Assembly: GCA_016780385.1 (NCBI GenBank)
Contig: JADHLY010000017.1
Location: 1 to 37,688 of the forward strand
Length of the DNA stretch: 37,688 bases
Direction of reading: 5' to 3'
From: Flavobacteriales bacterium
Lineage (GTDB): Bacteria; Bacteroidota; Bacteroidia; Flavobacteriales_D; Sanyastnellaceae
In this document: in pieces, positions 1 through 9,324 of the stretch
Position numbering within the stretch: the first letter of the stretch is position 1
How the letters are laid out: each line of letters begins with the position of its first letter
Translations under genes and position numbers: made by a program
Notes under the pieces: model-generated
What the model was told of the DNA's origin: nothing
The model's input: the letters and a program-made list of their open reading frames with translations, nothing else
Databases searched by the model: none

Positions 1-396
1 TCGATCGCACCTTCCGACTTGCGCAGCTTTGGTCTCATACCAGACCTCATTGGCCGTTTCCCGGTGCTGACCCACCTCGACCCCTTGGATCCGGATGCGT
101 TGCGCCGGATTCTGACGGAGCCGAAAAATGCGCTCATCAAACAGTACCAGCGCCTTTTTGAAATCGATGGCATCGCGTTGCAATTCGATGCCGATGCCCT
201 CGACTTTATCGTGGAACAGGCGGTGACGTGCAAATTGGGTGCGCGCGGCCTGCGCAGCATCTGTGAAGCCGTGCTCAGCGATGCCATGTTTGAATTGCCC
301 GGCAAAGAGGGTGCAGACAGCCTGCGCGTCACGGCCGATTACGCCAAGCAGCGGTTCGACTCCAGCGATACTGCGCGCCTCAAGGTCGCCAGCTGA
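1..396 (+). CDS. clpX: ATP-dependent Clp protease ATP-binding subunit ClpX, C-terminal part (cut by window edge)
   Basis: Only the last 131 residues are present; the reading frame is open to the first base, so the gene starts before the window. ClpX is the AAA+ unfoldase that feeds substrates to the ClpP peptidase in the cytoplasm. The visible part holds the segment GLIPDLIGRFPV, typical of the end of the ClpX large AAA+ domain, and the sensor-2 motif GARGLRSI in the small domain. The C-terminal tail is short and polar, as usual. The stop lies 6 bases before mutS, so the two are probably co-transcribed. Identification is firm from these motifs; the zinc-binding and Walker regions are outside the window. 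Confidence 0.95.
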   Translation, partial: SIAPSDLRSFGLIPDLIGRFPVLTHLDPLDPDALRRILTEPKNALIKQYQRLFEIDGIALQFDADALDFIVEQAVTCKLGARGLRSICEAVLSDAMFELPGKEGADSLRVTADYAKQRFDSSDTARLKVAS

Positions 397-402
397 TTCC
401 CC

Positions 403-3057
403 ATGGCGCAGGCCAAGGGAAAAACGAAGGCCGCAAAGGGCGCGAAGGAAACGCCCTTGATGGCGCAGTACAACCGCGTCAAATCACAACACCCCGATGC
501 GCTGCTGTTGTTTCGCGTCGGTGACTTTTACGAGACCTTCGGCCAAGATGCGGTGACCGCAGCCAAGGTGCTCAACATCGTGCTTACCGCCCGCAAGAAT
601 GGGGCGGCCTCTGAAGTAGAATTGGCCGGCTTTCCGCACCACGCGCTGGAGAATTACCTCCCCAAGTTGGTGCGCGCTGGCCACCGTGTCGCCGTGTGTG
701 ATCAGCTCGAAGACCCCAAGACGACCAAGACCATTGTCAAGCGGGGTGTCACTGAGATGGTCACCCCGGGCGTGGCCCTCAACGATCAAGTCCTCGAGGC
801 CCGAGAAAACAACTGGCTCGCTGCCGTCCATGTGGTCATGGAAGGCCGGGGACAGGCGAAGCGAGAACGGGCGGGCGTCGCCTTTCTAGACGTGTCCACA
901 GGTGAATTCATCGCAGGTGAAGGCGCTCCAGAAGACATCGCACCCCTGCTGCGCACCTTCCGACCCAAGGAGACCCTGCACCTCAGACATGGTGAGCCTG
1001 AATCCCTCAACTTGAGCGGATACCGGTTTCCAATGGACGATTGGGTCTGGCAACTTGACTTTGCCAAGGAAACCTTGGAGGGCCATTTTGGAACCAAGGG
1101 ACTCAAAGGGTTCGGGCTTGAGGGCCAACCATTGGCCATCATCGCCGCCGGTGCCGCCATGCATTACGTAGGCACCACCAAGCACGACCGGCTGGGCCAC
1201 ATCGCCTCACTGGGACGCGTGGAATGGGGCCGCAATGTGGCCATGGATGGGTTTACCATCCGCAACCTCGAATTGCTCGCCCCTACCCATCCGGAGGGTA
1301 CGGCTCTCGTCGACATTCTCGACCGGTCCGCCACACCGATGGGCGCAAGAATGCTGCGGCGTTGGATCGCCCAACCGCTTTGTGACGCCGATGCCATCAG
1401 CCGCCGCCACGAGGCCGTTTCCGCCTTTTTGGACCAACCTGACATGCGCGCCGACCTCATCGCAGAGCTCGGGCGAATCGGGGACCTCGAGCGGCTCCTG
1501 GCCAAGTCGGCTGCCGTCAAGATTTCACCCGCTGAACTCAACAAACTGCGGCAGGCACTGACCGCTGTCGAGGCCCTGCGCCTCATGGTGGACAGCTCTG
1601 ACGACCCGGTCATCGGCCGCTGGGCGGGACGCTTGGACCCTTCGGACGCCGCGCTGCACCAGTTGCGCACCGAGTTGACCGAAGACCCTCCAGGCGTGCT
1701 CGGCAAGGGCGCCTCCATCGCGGCCGGTGTCGTGGAGGAGCTCGATCAACTCCGCGACCTCCGCGACAACGGCAAGGCCAAGCTCGAAGGCATCAGGATC
1801 CGAGAAGCGGAGGCGACAGGGATCACCTCATTGAAAATCGCCTTCAACAACGTTTTTGGCTATTACCTCGAGGTGCGTCACGCCCACAAGGACAAGGTGC
1901 CCGAGACCTGGATTCGGAAGCAGACCCTCACCCAAGCCGAGCGCTACATCACGCCTGAACTCAAAGAACTCGAGCAGCGCATTCTCAATGCCGAAGAGCG
2001 CCTTGATGTGGTGGAAAGGGAGGCCTACACCCGATTGGTGATGTCACTCCACCCCCACTTGCCCGTCCTCCAAGCCACGGCCCGTGCGGTCGCTGGCCTC
2101 GATTTGCTGCTCGGATTTGCGGAGCTCGCAGAAGACAACGGTTACACGCGCCCCACCTTGGTGGAGGGACCCGAACTGGAAATCGTGGGCGGACGTCACC
2201 CCGTCATCGAACGGTGCCTCCCAGATGGTGAGGCTTACGTGGCCAACGATGTGGCCCTCGATCGCGACCACCGACAAATCCTCATGATCACCGGACCGAA
2301 CATGTCCGGAAAAAGCGCCTTGCTGCGGCAGACCGCCCTCATCGCACTGATGGCCCAAATGGGCTGTTACGTCCCCGCCCGCTCGGTCCGCATGGGCGTG
2401 GTCGACAAGGTCTTCACACGTGTAGGGGCATCCGATAACCTGAGCGCAGGTGAATCCACCTTCATGGTGGAGATGAACGAAACGGCGTCCATCCTGCACA
2501 ACCTCTCGGACCGATCGCTCGTCCTCTTGGATGAGATCGGCCGGGGTACGAGCACCTACGATGGCATCAGCATCGCTTGGGCCATCGCCGAATTCCTGCA
2601 CGAACATCCCAAGTGCCGGGCGAAGACCTTATTTGCGACGCATTACCACGAGCTCAATCGGATGGCCGATCGCTTCCCGCGCATCCACAACGCCAATGTG
2701 AGCGTGCGGCAACAAGACGGCAAGGTCGTCTTCCTCCGCAAGCTGGTGCCCGGAGGCAGCGAGCACAGCTTTGGCATCCACGTGGCCAAGCTTGCCGGCA
2801 TGCCAAGCGCCTTGGTGCGCCGGGCTGAAGAAGTGCTGGTCGGCCTCGAATCACAAGGTGGCGGCCGCAAGGAAGGACAGACTGTCGGCACCACCCCTGT
2901 GGCGGAGGAAGAGGGGCTGCAAATGAGCTTTTTCCAATTGGACGACCCCGTTCTTCAAGACATCAAAGAGGACTTGTTGGGGCTTGATATCGACCGGCTC
3001 ACGCCTGTGGAGGCCCTGCTCAAATTGCACGAAATCCGCAAACGGGTCGGTGGTTGA
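403..3057 (+). CDS. mutS: DNA mismatch repair protein MutS
   Basis: An 884-residue MutS1-type protein that recognises mismatches and small loops after replication. The N-terminal mismatch-reading motif GDFYETFG (Phe-x-Glu) follows a lysine/alanine-rich extension of about 20 residues. The C-terminal ATPase has Walker A GPNMSGKS (Lys637) and Walker B LLDEIGRGTSTYDG (Asp710-Glu711), followed by the ATHYHEL motif. Length is close to the usual 850-880. The ATG at 403 directly follows clpX and fits the family N terminus. It ends 18 bases from the convergent alanine dehydrogenase gene, with no obvious hairpin between them. The family is certain; MutS2 is excluded by the N-terminal mismatch domain and lack of an Smr domain. 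Confidence 0.98.
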   Translation: MAQAKGKTKAAKGAKETPLMAQYNRVKSQHPDALLLFRVGDFYETFGQDAVTAAKVLNIVLTARKNGAASEVELAGFPHHALENYLPKLVRAGHRVAVCDQLEDPKTTKTIVKRGVTEMVTPGVALNDQVLEARENNWLAAVHVVMEGRGQAKRERAGVAFLDVSTGEFIAGEGAPEDIAPLLRTFRPKETLHLRHGEPESLNLSGYRFPMDDWVWQLDFAKETLEGHFGTKGLKGFGLEGQPLAIIAAGAAMHYVGTTKHDRLGHIASLGRVEWGRNVAMDGFTIRNLELLAPTHPEGTALVDILDRSATPMGARMLRRWIAQPLCDADAISRRHEAVSAFLDQPDMRADLIAELGRIGDLERLLAKSAAVKISPAELNKLRQALTAVEALRLMVDSSDDPVIGRWAGRLDPSDAALHQLRTELTEDPPGVLGKGASIAAGVVEELDQLRDLRDNGKAKLEGIRIREAEATGITSLKIAFNNVFGYYLEVRHAHKDKVPETWIRKQTLTQAERYITPELKELEQRILNAEERLDVVEREAYTRLVMSLHPHLPVLQATARAVAGLDLLLGFAELAEDNGYTRPTLVEGPELEIVGGRHPVIERCLPDGEAYVANDVALDRDHRQILMITGPNMSGKSALLRQTALIALMAQMGCYVPARSVRMGVVDKVFTRVGASDNLSAGESTFMVEMNETASILHNLSDRSLVLLDEIGRGTSTYDGISIAWAIAEFLHEHPKCRAKTLFATHYHELNRMADRFPRIHNANVSVRQQDGKVVFLRKLVPGGSEHSFGIHVAKLAGMPSALVRRAEEVLVGLESQGGGRKEGQTVGTTPVAEEEGLQMSFFQLDDPVLQDIKEDLLGLDIDRLTPVEALLKLHEIRKRVGG

Positions 3058-3075
3058 ACCGGCGCATGCCTGGGA

Positions 3076-4296
3076 TCAATCCAGTGCAGCCATGATTAGA
3101 TTGAGGTCTTTGTAAGGCCAACCGAAGGCTTCCGCGAGGTCTTTGTTGACCACATTTCCGCGGTACAAATAGAGCCCGCTGCGGAACAATGGATTGGATT
3201 CGACGCCGCGGTCGACGCCACCGGATTCCCCCACTTCCTTGAGTAGCGGTCCAAGCTGGTTGGACAGGGCCAAGCTAGCCGTACGGGGCACGCGGCTGGG
3301 GATGTTGGTCACACCGTAATGCGTCACGCCATGCTCCACGAAAACCGGATCCTGGTGGTTGGTCAGGCGCGAAGTTTCGAAGCAACCCCCGCTGTCGATG
3401 CTGACATCGACGATGACCGAGCCGTCGCGCATGTCGCGCACCATGTCTTCGGTCACGATCATGGGTGTCCGGCCGTGCTGTGGGCGCACAGCACCGATGA
3501 CCACATTGGCCTCTTTGAGGGACTCGCGCAAGACTTTGGGGTGGTATGTGCTCGTCCACAGCCGTCCGCCAATCTCACCGCGCAAACGCCTGAGGCGATA
3601 CGGGCTCGCATCAAACACGCGCACGGATGCGCCCAAACCTATGGCGGCCCGGGTGGCAAATTCGCCCACCGTACCTGCACCGATGATGACCACTTCTGAA
3701 GGCGCGACGCCCGTCATGCCCCCCATCATGGAACCGTCACCAAAATCAGGGTGAGCCAGGTATTCCGCAGCGATCAAAATGCTCGTAGTACCGGCAATTT
3801 CCCCCATCGCCCGAACCAAGGGGAAGATGCCCGTGCGGTCCTGCATGAAGTCCCAGGCCACCGCCGTAATCTTGCGGTCCATCATCTTCTCGATGGTGGT
3901 CTCGGGGTGGGTGGCCAACTGGAGCCCACTGAAGATCGTCTGCCGGTCCCGCATGTGTTCCAGCTCAGCCTCTTGCGGGGGGGCCACCTTGAGGATGATG
4001 TCGTTGTCGTAGACAGACCGGGCATCTGGTCCGATGCGCGCACCGGCTTCGCTGTAGTCGGCGTCTGTGAACTGGGCGTGCAAACCCGCACCCGTCTCCA
4101 CCACCACATCGTGGCCGTGGGCCACCAGCAGTCCAACGGCATCTGGATCGAGGGCGACACGCCGCTCTTGCAGGGCGATTTCCCTGGGAATTCCGATGCG
4201 CAACGAGTGCTCACCGGTTTGCACCGCAAGCAGTTCTTCTTGGGGAGACAATGCGGCCTGAAAGGCCAATCGGCGTATGCGTTCCTTGGTTTCCAC
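3076..4296 (-). CDS. ald: Alanine dehydrogenase (Bacteroidota-type, AlaDH/PNT family)
   Basis: A 406-residue member of the alanine dehydrogenase / transhydrogenase-alpha family, expected to interconvert L-alanine and pyruvate with NAD. Near the N terminus is IPREIALQERRVAL, the family's substrate-domain signature, and mid-protein a Rossmann dinucleotide loop VVIIGAGTVGEFA. The C-terminal tail (GLYLYRGNVVNKDL and following) is characteristic of the longer, about 400-residue Bacteroidota form. The start appears to be GTG at 4296; no in-frame ATG occurs until well inside the domain. It lies 25 bases downstream of tsaE in the porX-tsaE-ald operon. Substrate choice is inferred from family membership only. 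Confidence 0.85.
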   Translation of the reverse strand: METKERIRRLAFQAALSPQEELLAVQTGEHSLRIGIPREIALQERRVALDPDAVGLLVAHGHDVVVETGAGLHAQFTDADYSEAGARIGPDARSVYDNDIILKVAPPQEAELEHMRDRQTIFSGLQLATHPETTIEKMMDRKITAVAWDFMQDRTGIFPLVRAMGEIAGTTSILIAAEYLAHPDFGDGSMMGGMTGVAPSEVVIIGAGTVGEFATRAAIGLGASVRVFDASPYRLRRLRGEIGGRLWTSTYHPKVLRESLKEANVVIGAVRPQHGRTPMIVTEDMVRDMRDGSVIVDVSIDSGGCFETSRLTNHQDPVFVEHGVTHYGVTNIPSRVPRTASLALSNQLGPLLKEVGESGGVDRGVESNPLFRSGLYLYRGNVVNKDLAEAFGWPYKDLNLIMAALD

Positions 4297-4321
4297 GGCA
4301 GTGTTTGACAGCGAAGGGAAT

Positions 4322-4819
4322 TTACACGGTTTCCCTCAGCCACAAAGCGGCGAGGCGAAGTCCGTCAGGCTGACGCTCTATGCGCAGCAATTTCGTGTGG
4401 TCGGGAAAGTGATCTGCCGCGCGCTCCGGCCATTCTACAAAGGTGATGGCACCCTCGTCGTCCATCAGTTCATCCCACCCCAGTCCCAGCAGCTCAGAGG
4501 TGTGGTTGATGCGGTACAGGTCGAGGTGACGGATGGTCCGATCGGCCCTGAGATTGTCATCCTGCACAGGATATTCCTGGCAGAGGGCAAACGTGGGACT
4601 CGACGCCACGTCAATGGCCCCCATGACGCGCGCCAGGGCCGCCACAAACGTGGTCTTTCCCGTACCCATGGGCGCTTGTAGCGCAATGACATCGCCCCAA
4701 TTGACCAGCGTACGGAAGGCGACAGCGACCTCCTCAATTTGTACCATCCCGAAGGGGGCCGAGCGCCAGATACAGCGCAATTGAGGTGCCGCTCCGGTGG
4801 TGGATGTTGACTCTTCCAT
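4322..4819 (-). CDS. tsaE: tRNA threonylcarbamoyladenosine biosynthesis ATPase TsaE
   Basis: A 165-residue P-loop protein, the ATPase partner of TsaB/TsaD in making the t6A37 modification of ANN-decoding tRNAs. Visible motifs are the P-loop GTGKTTF, the switch-like SSPTF, the family hallmark DLYR and, near the C terminus, FVEWPERA. Length fits the family (150-165). The ATG at 4819 is preferred over an upstream extension because that would run into porX, whose stop is 7 bases away. TsaE is the middle gene of the porX-tsaE-ald operon. Confidence 0.92.
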   Translation of the reverse strand: MEESTSTTGAAPQLRCIWRSAPFGMVQIEEVAVAFRTLVNWGDVIALQAPMGTGKTTFVAALARVMGAIDVASSPTFALCQEYPVQDDNLRADRTIRHLDLYRINHTSELLGLGWDELMDDEGAITFVEWPERAADHFPDHTKLLRIERQPDGLRLAALWLRETV

Positions 4820-4826
4820 GCTCCGT

Positions 4827-6395
4827 TTATCTCGGACGAAGGTGCACCAACGGGACGAGCATTTCCTCCATGGAAATACCACCGTGTTGGAAAGTGCCGG
4901 TCAAATAGCGGACGAAACGGTTGAAATTGTTGGGGTACACCATGAAGTCACGCTCTTGGGCAAAGATGTACCGGCTAGACAGGTGGGACTTGGGCAAACC
5001 GAATGATGCTGGATCCGTCACCGCAAAGACATCATCGTCATGCCGAAGGTTGCGGCCGGTTTTATAGCGCGGGTTGTCTGTGACTTCCTTTTCCCCTTGG
5101 ACCTTGATGGGCGTATCCACCTGTACAGTGCCGTGGTCTGAGGTGAGCACGATGTCCATGCCTTCTTCAGCGGCGCGCTCCATCAGCTCTTTCAAGGGGC
5201 TGTGGTCAAACCAACTCATGGTCAATGACCGGTACGCCCCCTCATCTTCGGCCAACTCCTTGATGATTTCGCTCTCGGTGCGTGCATGGCTGAGCATGTC
5301 CACGAAGTTGAACACCACCGCCGTGAAGTCGCGGTCCCTGATTTGATGGAAATCCTCAAGGAGCTTGCGGCCCGCGGTGACATCGGTGATTTTGTGGTAT
5401 CCCCACTTGCCCTGGAATCCCCATCGGTCCAGCTGCGCGCCCAGCAACTCCGATTCGTGGGCGTTCTTGGAACCCTGGGTATGCTCGTCCTTCCACCATT
5501 GGGGATGCCCCTGGGCGATGCGGTGCGGCGTCATGCCGGCAAAAATGGCGTTCCGTGCATATTGCGTGGCGGTGGGCAAGAAACTCCAGTGCATGCGCTC
5601 TGACTGCACTTGCCAATGGTCAGCCAGCGCTGGACCCAGCGCCCGCCATTGGTCATAGCGGAAATTGTCGATCAGCACCAACAGCGTCTTGCGTCCCTGA
5701 TCGAGCAAGGGCTTGACCGAGCGCGACAGGACATTGGGGGCCAACAACGGGTCCGCCTCATCGTCACAGCGGTCGATGTCCGCTACCCAGTCGCCATAGT
5801 GGGCCTTGACGTATTTGGCGAATTGGCGTCCAGCATCCACGCGTTGCATGTGCAGGACTTCCGCCATGCCCTGGTCGCCCGAAGCAGAAAGCTCCAAATC
5901 CCAATGCACCAATCGCTTGTGGATGTCCTCCCAATCTTCCCGACCGAGCCGGTCCATCAGGCGCATGCCGAGTTCGCGGAACTCCCGCTGGTAGTCGCTC
6001 ATCGCCTTCTCCCCGACCAGCCTTTTTTCGTCCAGGATTTTTTTGAGCGAAAGCAGAATCTGATTGGGGTTGAGCGGCTTGATCAGGTAATCCGCCATCT
6101 TGGAACCGATGGCCTCCTCCATGATGTGCTCTTCCTCGCTCTTGGTGATCATCACGCAGGGCAAATGGGGGCGGCGCTCTTTGATCCGTTGCAGCGTCTC
6201 GAGGCCTGTCAGGCCGGGCATATTTTCGTCGAGAAACACCACATCCACAATGCGCTCGCCCTCCAAAGCCTCGAGGAGCGCAGCTCCGTCCGTGAAGCCG
6301 GTGACTTCATAGCCCTTGGACTGCAAAAACAGAATATGGGGCTTCAAAAGGTCGATCTCATCGTCGGCCCAAAGGATGTGGGGAGTGCGCGTCAT
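4827..6395 (-). CDS. porX: PorX-type response regulator with PglZ/alkaline-phosphatase-like effector domain
   Basis: A 522-residue two-domain protein. Residues 1-120 form a receiver with the acidic pocket Asp11-Asp12, predicted phospho-acceptor Asp56 (FLDENMPG) and the conserved Lys of YLIKPLNP. The rest is a PglZ domain of the alkaline-phosphatase superfamily, with LVLIDNFRYDQWR, a Thr-rich nucleophile region (TATQYARNAIFAG) and the metal-binding TSDHGT. PorX of Porphyromonas gingivalis controls type IX secretion and has a zinc-dependent nucleotide phosphodiesterase activity. The ATG at 6395 gives the usual receiver start; a 9-residue upstream extension is possible. It heads an operon with tsaE and ald and is divergent from an HD phosphohydrolase. 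No kinase gene is adjacent. Confidence 0.93.
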   Translation of the reverse strand: MTRTPHILWADDEIDLLKPHILFLQSKGYEVTGFTDGAALLEALEGERIVDVVFLDENMPGLTGLETLQRIKERRPHLPCVMITKSEEEHIMEEAIGSKMADYLIKPLNPNQILLSLKKILDEKRLVGEKAMSDYQREFRELGMRLMDRLGREDWEDIHKRLVHWDLELSASGDQGMAEVLHMQRVDAGRQFAKYVKAHYGDWVADIDRCDDEADPLLAPNVLSRSVKPLLDQGRKTLLVLIDNFRYDQWRALGPALADHWQVQSERMHWSFLPTATQYARNAIFAGMTPHRIAQGHPQWWKDEHTQGSKNAHESELLGAQLDRWGFQGKWGYHKITDVTAGRKLLEDFHQIRDRDFTAVVFNFVDMLSHARTESEIIKELAEDEGAYRSLTMSWFDHSPLKELMERAAEEGMDIVLTSDHGTVQVDTPIKVQGEKEVTDNPRYKTGRNLRHDDDVFAVTDPASFGLPKSHLSSRYIFAQERDFMVYPNNFNRFVRYLTGTFQHGGISMEEMLVPLVHLRPR

Positions 6396-6472
6396 GAATG
6401 GTTCAATGCCTTTTGCTCGCAATTATTTTGTGAAAGCGGTGGCCATGCAAAGAAAGACCCCAAATTTCGGCC

Positions 6473-7711
6473 ATGGCTGCACGTCCCAAGCTGCTCAACG
6501 ACCCCGTCTACGGGTTTATACAATTGCGTCACGCTGACTTCACCAAAGTCATGGACCATCCTTGGGTCCAGCGGCTGCGCAGGATCAGCCAACTTGGCCT
6601 CAGTCACCTGGTCTACCCCGGGGCCGTCCACAACCGATTCCACCACGCCGTCGGTGCGATGTTCCTGATGCAGGAAGCCCTGGACTCCCTGCGCGAAAAA
6701 GGCGTGGTCATCACCGAAGAAGAATACCGGGGTGCCTGCTTCGCCATCCTGCTGCACGACGTGGGGCATGGGCCGTTCAGCCACGCATTGGAACACACGA
6801 TCGTGCGCGGCGTGCACCACGAGGAGATGAGCACGCTGATCATGAACGAGCTCAATGCCCACTTCAACGGCATGCTGGACGTGGCCATAGAGATCTTCAA
6901 CGACCACCACCCCAAGCGTTTTCTGCACGACCTCGTGTCCAGTCAGCTCGACATGGACCGCATGGACTACCTCCGGCGTGACAGTTTCTTTACGGGGGTC
7001 ACAGAGGGCCACATCAGCTCCGAGCGCATCATCCGCATGCTCAATGTGCACGAAGGCCGGCTGGTCGTCGAGGAAAAGGGCATCTACTCCATTGAGAAAT
7101 TCATCATCAGCAGAAGGTTGATGTACTGGCAGGTCTACCTCCACAAAACTGTGCTCGCCGCAGAGTGGATGATGATGCGCATCCTCGAGCGGGCGGGTGA
7201 ATTGGCCAGGCTCGGCGTCCCAGTATGGTCCACACCGGCGCTGGCGCCCTTCTTGAATGAAGACCTCGACCGCGCCAGGTTCATGGCTGACCCCGAAGTG
7301 CTTGCGGCTTTTTGCGCCATTGACGACAACGACGTGAACTGCTGTATCAAGGCGTGGCAACACCACGATGATGTGGTGCTTTCAAAACTCTGTAGAGGGC
7401 TGCTCAACCGTCGCTTGTTCAAGATTGAACTGCGGGACCAACCCTTCGACCAGAACGACATCGCCGAGCGCTTGGAGGCTGTCAGCCAGGCGTTTGGTCT
7501 TGGAATGGAGGAGGCGTCCTATTTCGTGCTACACGACCGCATTGACAACCGCGCGTATTCGACGGCATCCAATGGCATCAGCATGTTGTACAAGGATGGT
7601 GCTGTGCGCGATGTGGCCGCTGCCTCCGACCACCTCAACCTCAGCGCACTAAGCATGACGGTGGAGCGGCATTTCCTGGCTTATCCCAAGGAAATACCGC
7701 CCCGTCCGTGA
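6473..7711 (+). CDS. HD-domain phosphohydrolase (dGTPase-like superfamily)
   Basis: A 412-residue HD-superfamily metal-dependent phosphohydrolase. The metal ligands are visible in order: His in HNRFHHAVG, the His-Asp pair in LLHDVGHGPFSH, and a downstream Asp in DMDRMDYLRRD. The opening NDPVYGFIQL resembles the large family of dGTPase/SAMHD1-like proteins found across bacteria, whose natural substrate is mostly unknown. The ATG at 6473 matches the family N terminus. It is divergent from porX with a 77-base gap that contains no strong promoter match, and its stop lies 3 bases from the end of the convergent RNase G gene. A nucleotide substrate is likely but not provable from sequence. Confidence 0.85.
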   Translation: MAARPKLLNDPVYGFIQLRHADFTKVMDHPWVQRLRRISQLGLSHLVYPGAVHNRFHHAVGAMFLMQEALDSLREKGVVITEEEYRGACFAILLHDVGHGPFSHALEHTIVRGVHHEEMSTLIMNELNAHFNGMLDVAIEIFNDHHPKRFLHDLVSSQLDMDRMDYLRRDSFFTGVTEGHISSERIIRMLNVHEGRLVVEEKGIYSIEKFIISRRLMYWQVYLHKTVLAAEWMMMRILERAGELARLGVPVWSTPALAPFLNEDLDRARFMADPEVLAAFCAIDDNDVNCCIKAWQHHDDVVLSKLCRGLLNRRLFKIELRDQPFDQNDIAERLEAVSQAFGLGMEEASYFVLHDRIDNRAYSTASNGISMLYKDGAVRDVAAASDHLNLSALSMTVERHFLAYPKEIPPRP

Positions 7712-7714
7712 TGT

Positions 7715-9262
7715 TTAAAGGGTGATCTCCTCGCCGTTGGCGTCGAGGAGTTCGTACTCCAGCAACTCTTTGGAGGAATCCGCTTCCAGGTGGATTTTCA
7801 TCCCGAAAGCCTTCTTCCAGTCCTTGAGTTGGTTCTTCCAAAACCCTTTGGTGATGTAAGCCTCCACCATGGGGTGCAAAATCAAGGTGGACTGCCCGAG
7901 GCCGCGGTCAGCTGCTGCTTGCAAGGCCGCTTCAATGCCGTCGGTCACGAGGATGCTCGCCGTGACCTTGCCCGTTCCGTTGCAGGAAGGACACACCTCA
8001 GCTGTCTTGATGTCCGTGACGGGGCGCACGCGCTGACGCGTGATCTCCACCACGCCAAAACGGCTGGGTGCCAAAACATTGTGCTTCGCCTTGTCCGGCT
8101 TCATGGCCTTCTTCAGCGCGTCGGTTAATTGGCGTCGGTTGGCCGTCTCGCCCATGTCGATGAAGTCGACACAGATGATGCCGCCCATGTCGCGCAAGCG
8201 CAACAAGCGGGCGATTTCGGTGGCACACTCAAGGTTCGTGGCGATCGCGTTTTCCTCTTGCGAGGTGGCGCCTGCCTTACGTCCGCCTGAGTTGACGTCA
8301 ATCACGTGCATGGCTTCAGTATGCTCCACGATCAAGTAGGCTCCACTGCGCAGGTTCACTTGGCGGCCGAAGCTCGCCTTGATCATGCGGTGTACCCCTC
8401 GGTCGTCGAATACGTCCTTGGCCTTGGACTCCTTGACAATGTCCACTTTTTCAGGGGCGATGCCAGCGAGGAACTCCCTCACTTCGTTCGCCACGTCCGG
8501 GTCATTGACGAGGATTTGAGAGAAATCGGGTGTGAGCAGGTCCCTCAGCAGGGAGCTGGTCTTGTTGATTTCCCCCAAAACACGTTGCCTTGGTTTAGCG
8601 TTGCGCAGGTTGGAATGCAATTCCTTCCAGCGCTGGCTCAATTCTTCGAGATCAGCGTGCAAGTCAGCGGCCCCCTTTTCCTGGGCCACAGTGCGTACGA
8701 TGATTCCGCAGTTCTCCGGACGGATGCTCTGCAACAAGACCCTGAGGCGCTTGCGCTCGCTTTCCTTCTGGATGCGTTGACTGATGCTGATCTTGTTCGA
8801 AAACGGGACCAGCACGAGGTATCTGCCAGCAATGGTGACTTCGGCGGTAAGCCGAGGACCCTTTGTAGAGATGGCCTCTTTTGCGACCTGCACAAGCACG
8901 TTTTGACTTGCGGAGACCACATCTTTCATGTTGCCCTTTTTGTCGATGTCGCCCTCCAACTTTAAGTTGGCGAGGTCTCCCGTCTGCTGCGTCCCTTTGA
9001 TGGAACGCTGGGCATACTTTTTGAAACTCTGGTACTGCGGGCCCAAATCGAGGTAATGGAGAAAGGCATCCTTTGGATGACCTATGTCCACAAATCCCGC
9101 GTTGAGACTGGGCAGCACCTTCTTGACCCGGCCGAGGTAAATGTCCCCGACCGCATATTCCTGGTTGCCTTTGTCCTCATGAAGTTCGACCAAATGGCCG
9201 TCCTCCAACATGGCAATACGCAACCCGGACTTGGTCTTGTTGATGACCAGTTCGATGTTCAC
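7715..9262 (-). CDS. rng: Ribonuclease G (RNase E/G family)
   Basis: A 515-residue RNase E/G endoribonuclease, expected in 16S rRNA 5' maturation and mRNA decay. The N-terminal S1 RNA-binding segment contains VGDIYLGRVKKVLPSLNAGFVDIG. The catalytic region has the metal-binding aspartates of DVNSGG and CVDFIDM, and the zinc-link CPSCNGTGK follows. There is no long scaffold tail, so RNase G rather than RNase E. The start is GTG at 9262; a nearby upstream ATG is out of frame and stops at once. It is the last gene of a minus-strand run with HU-like, TPR and 30-aa protein genes, 62 bases after the last of these. Confidence 0.96.
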   Translation of the reverse strand: MNIELVINKTKSGLRIAMLEDGHLVELHEDKGNQEYAVGDIYLGRVKKVLPSLNAGFVDIGHPKDAFLHYLDLGPQYQSFKKYAQRSIKGTQQTGDLANLKLEGDIDKKGNMKDVVSASQNVLVQVAKEAISTKGPRLTAEVTIAGRYLVLVPFSNKISISQRIQKESERKRLRVLLQSIRPENCGIIVRTVAQEKGAADLHADLEELSQRWKELHSNLRNAKPRQRVLGEINKTSSLLRDLLTPDFSQILVNDPDVANEVREFLAGIAPEKVDIVKESKAKDVFDDRGVHRMIKASFGRQVNLRSGAYLIVEHTEAMHVIDVNSGGRKAGATSQEENAIATNLECATEIARLLRLRDMGGIICVDFIDMGETANRRQLTDALKKAMKPDKAKHNVLAPSRFGVVEITRQRVRPVTDIKTAEVCPSCNGTGKVTASILVTDGIEAALQAAADRGLGQSTLILHPMVEAYITKGFWKNQLKDWKKAFGMKIHLEADSSKELLEYELLDANGEEITL

Positions 9263-9324
9263 GCGTCAATACATGACGACAATGGTGAACGCAGCGGAAA
9301 GGCTCCAACCACCACCATCTATTG

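Noticed and set aside
6396-6472. Promoter TTATTTTG between porX and the HD phosphohydrolase gene
   Set aside because: The -7 match is imperfect and the nearest TTG is only 7 bases upstream, far outside the usual spacing.
5610-6668. A 352-codon plus-strand open frame opposite porX
   Set aside because: PorX motifs on the other strand are unambiguous, and this frame also runs into the start of the HD phosphohydrolase gene.
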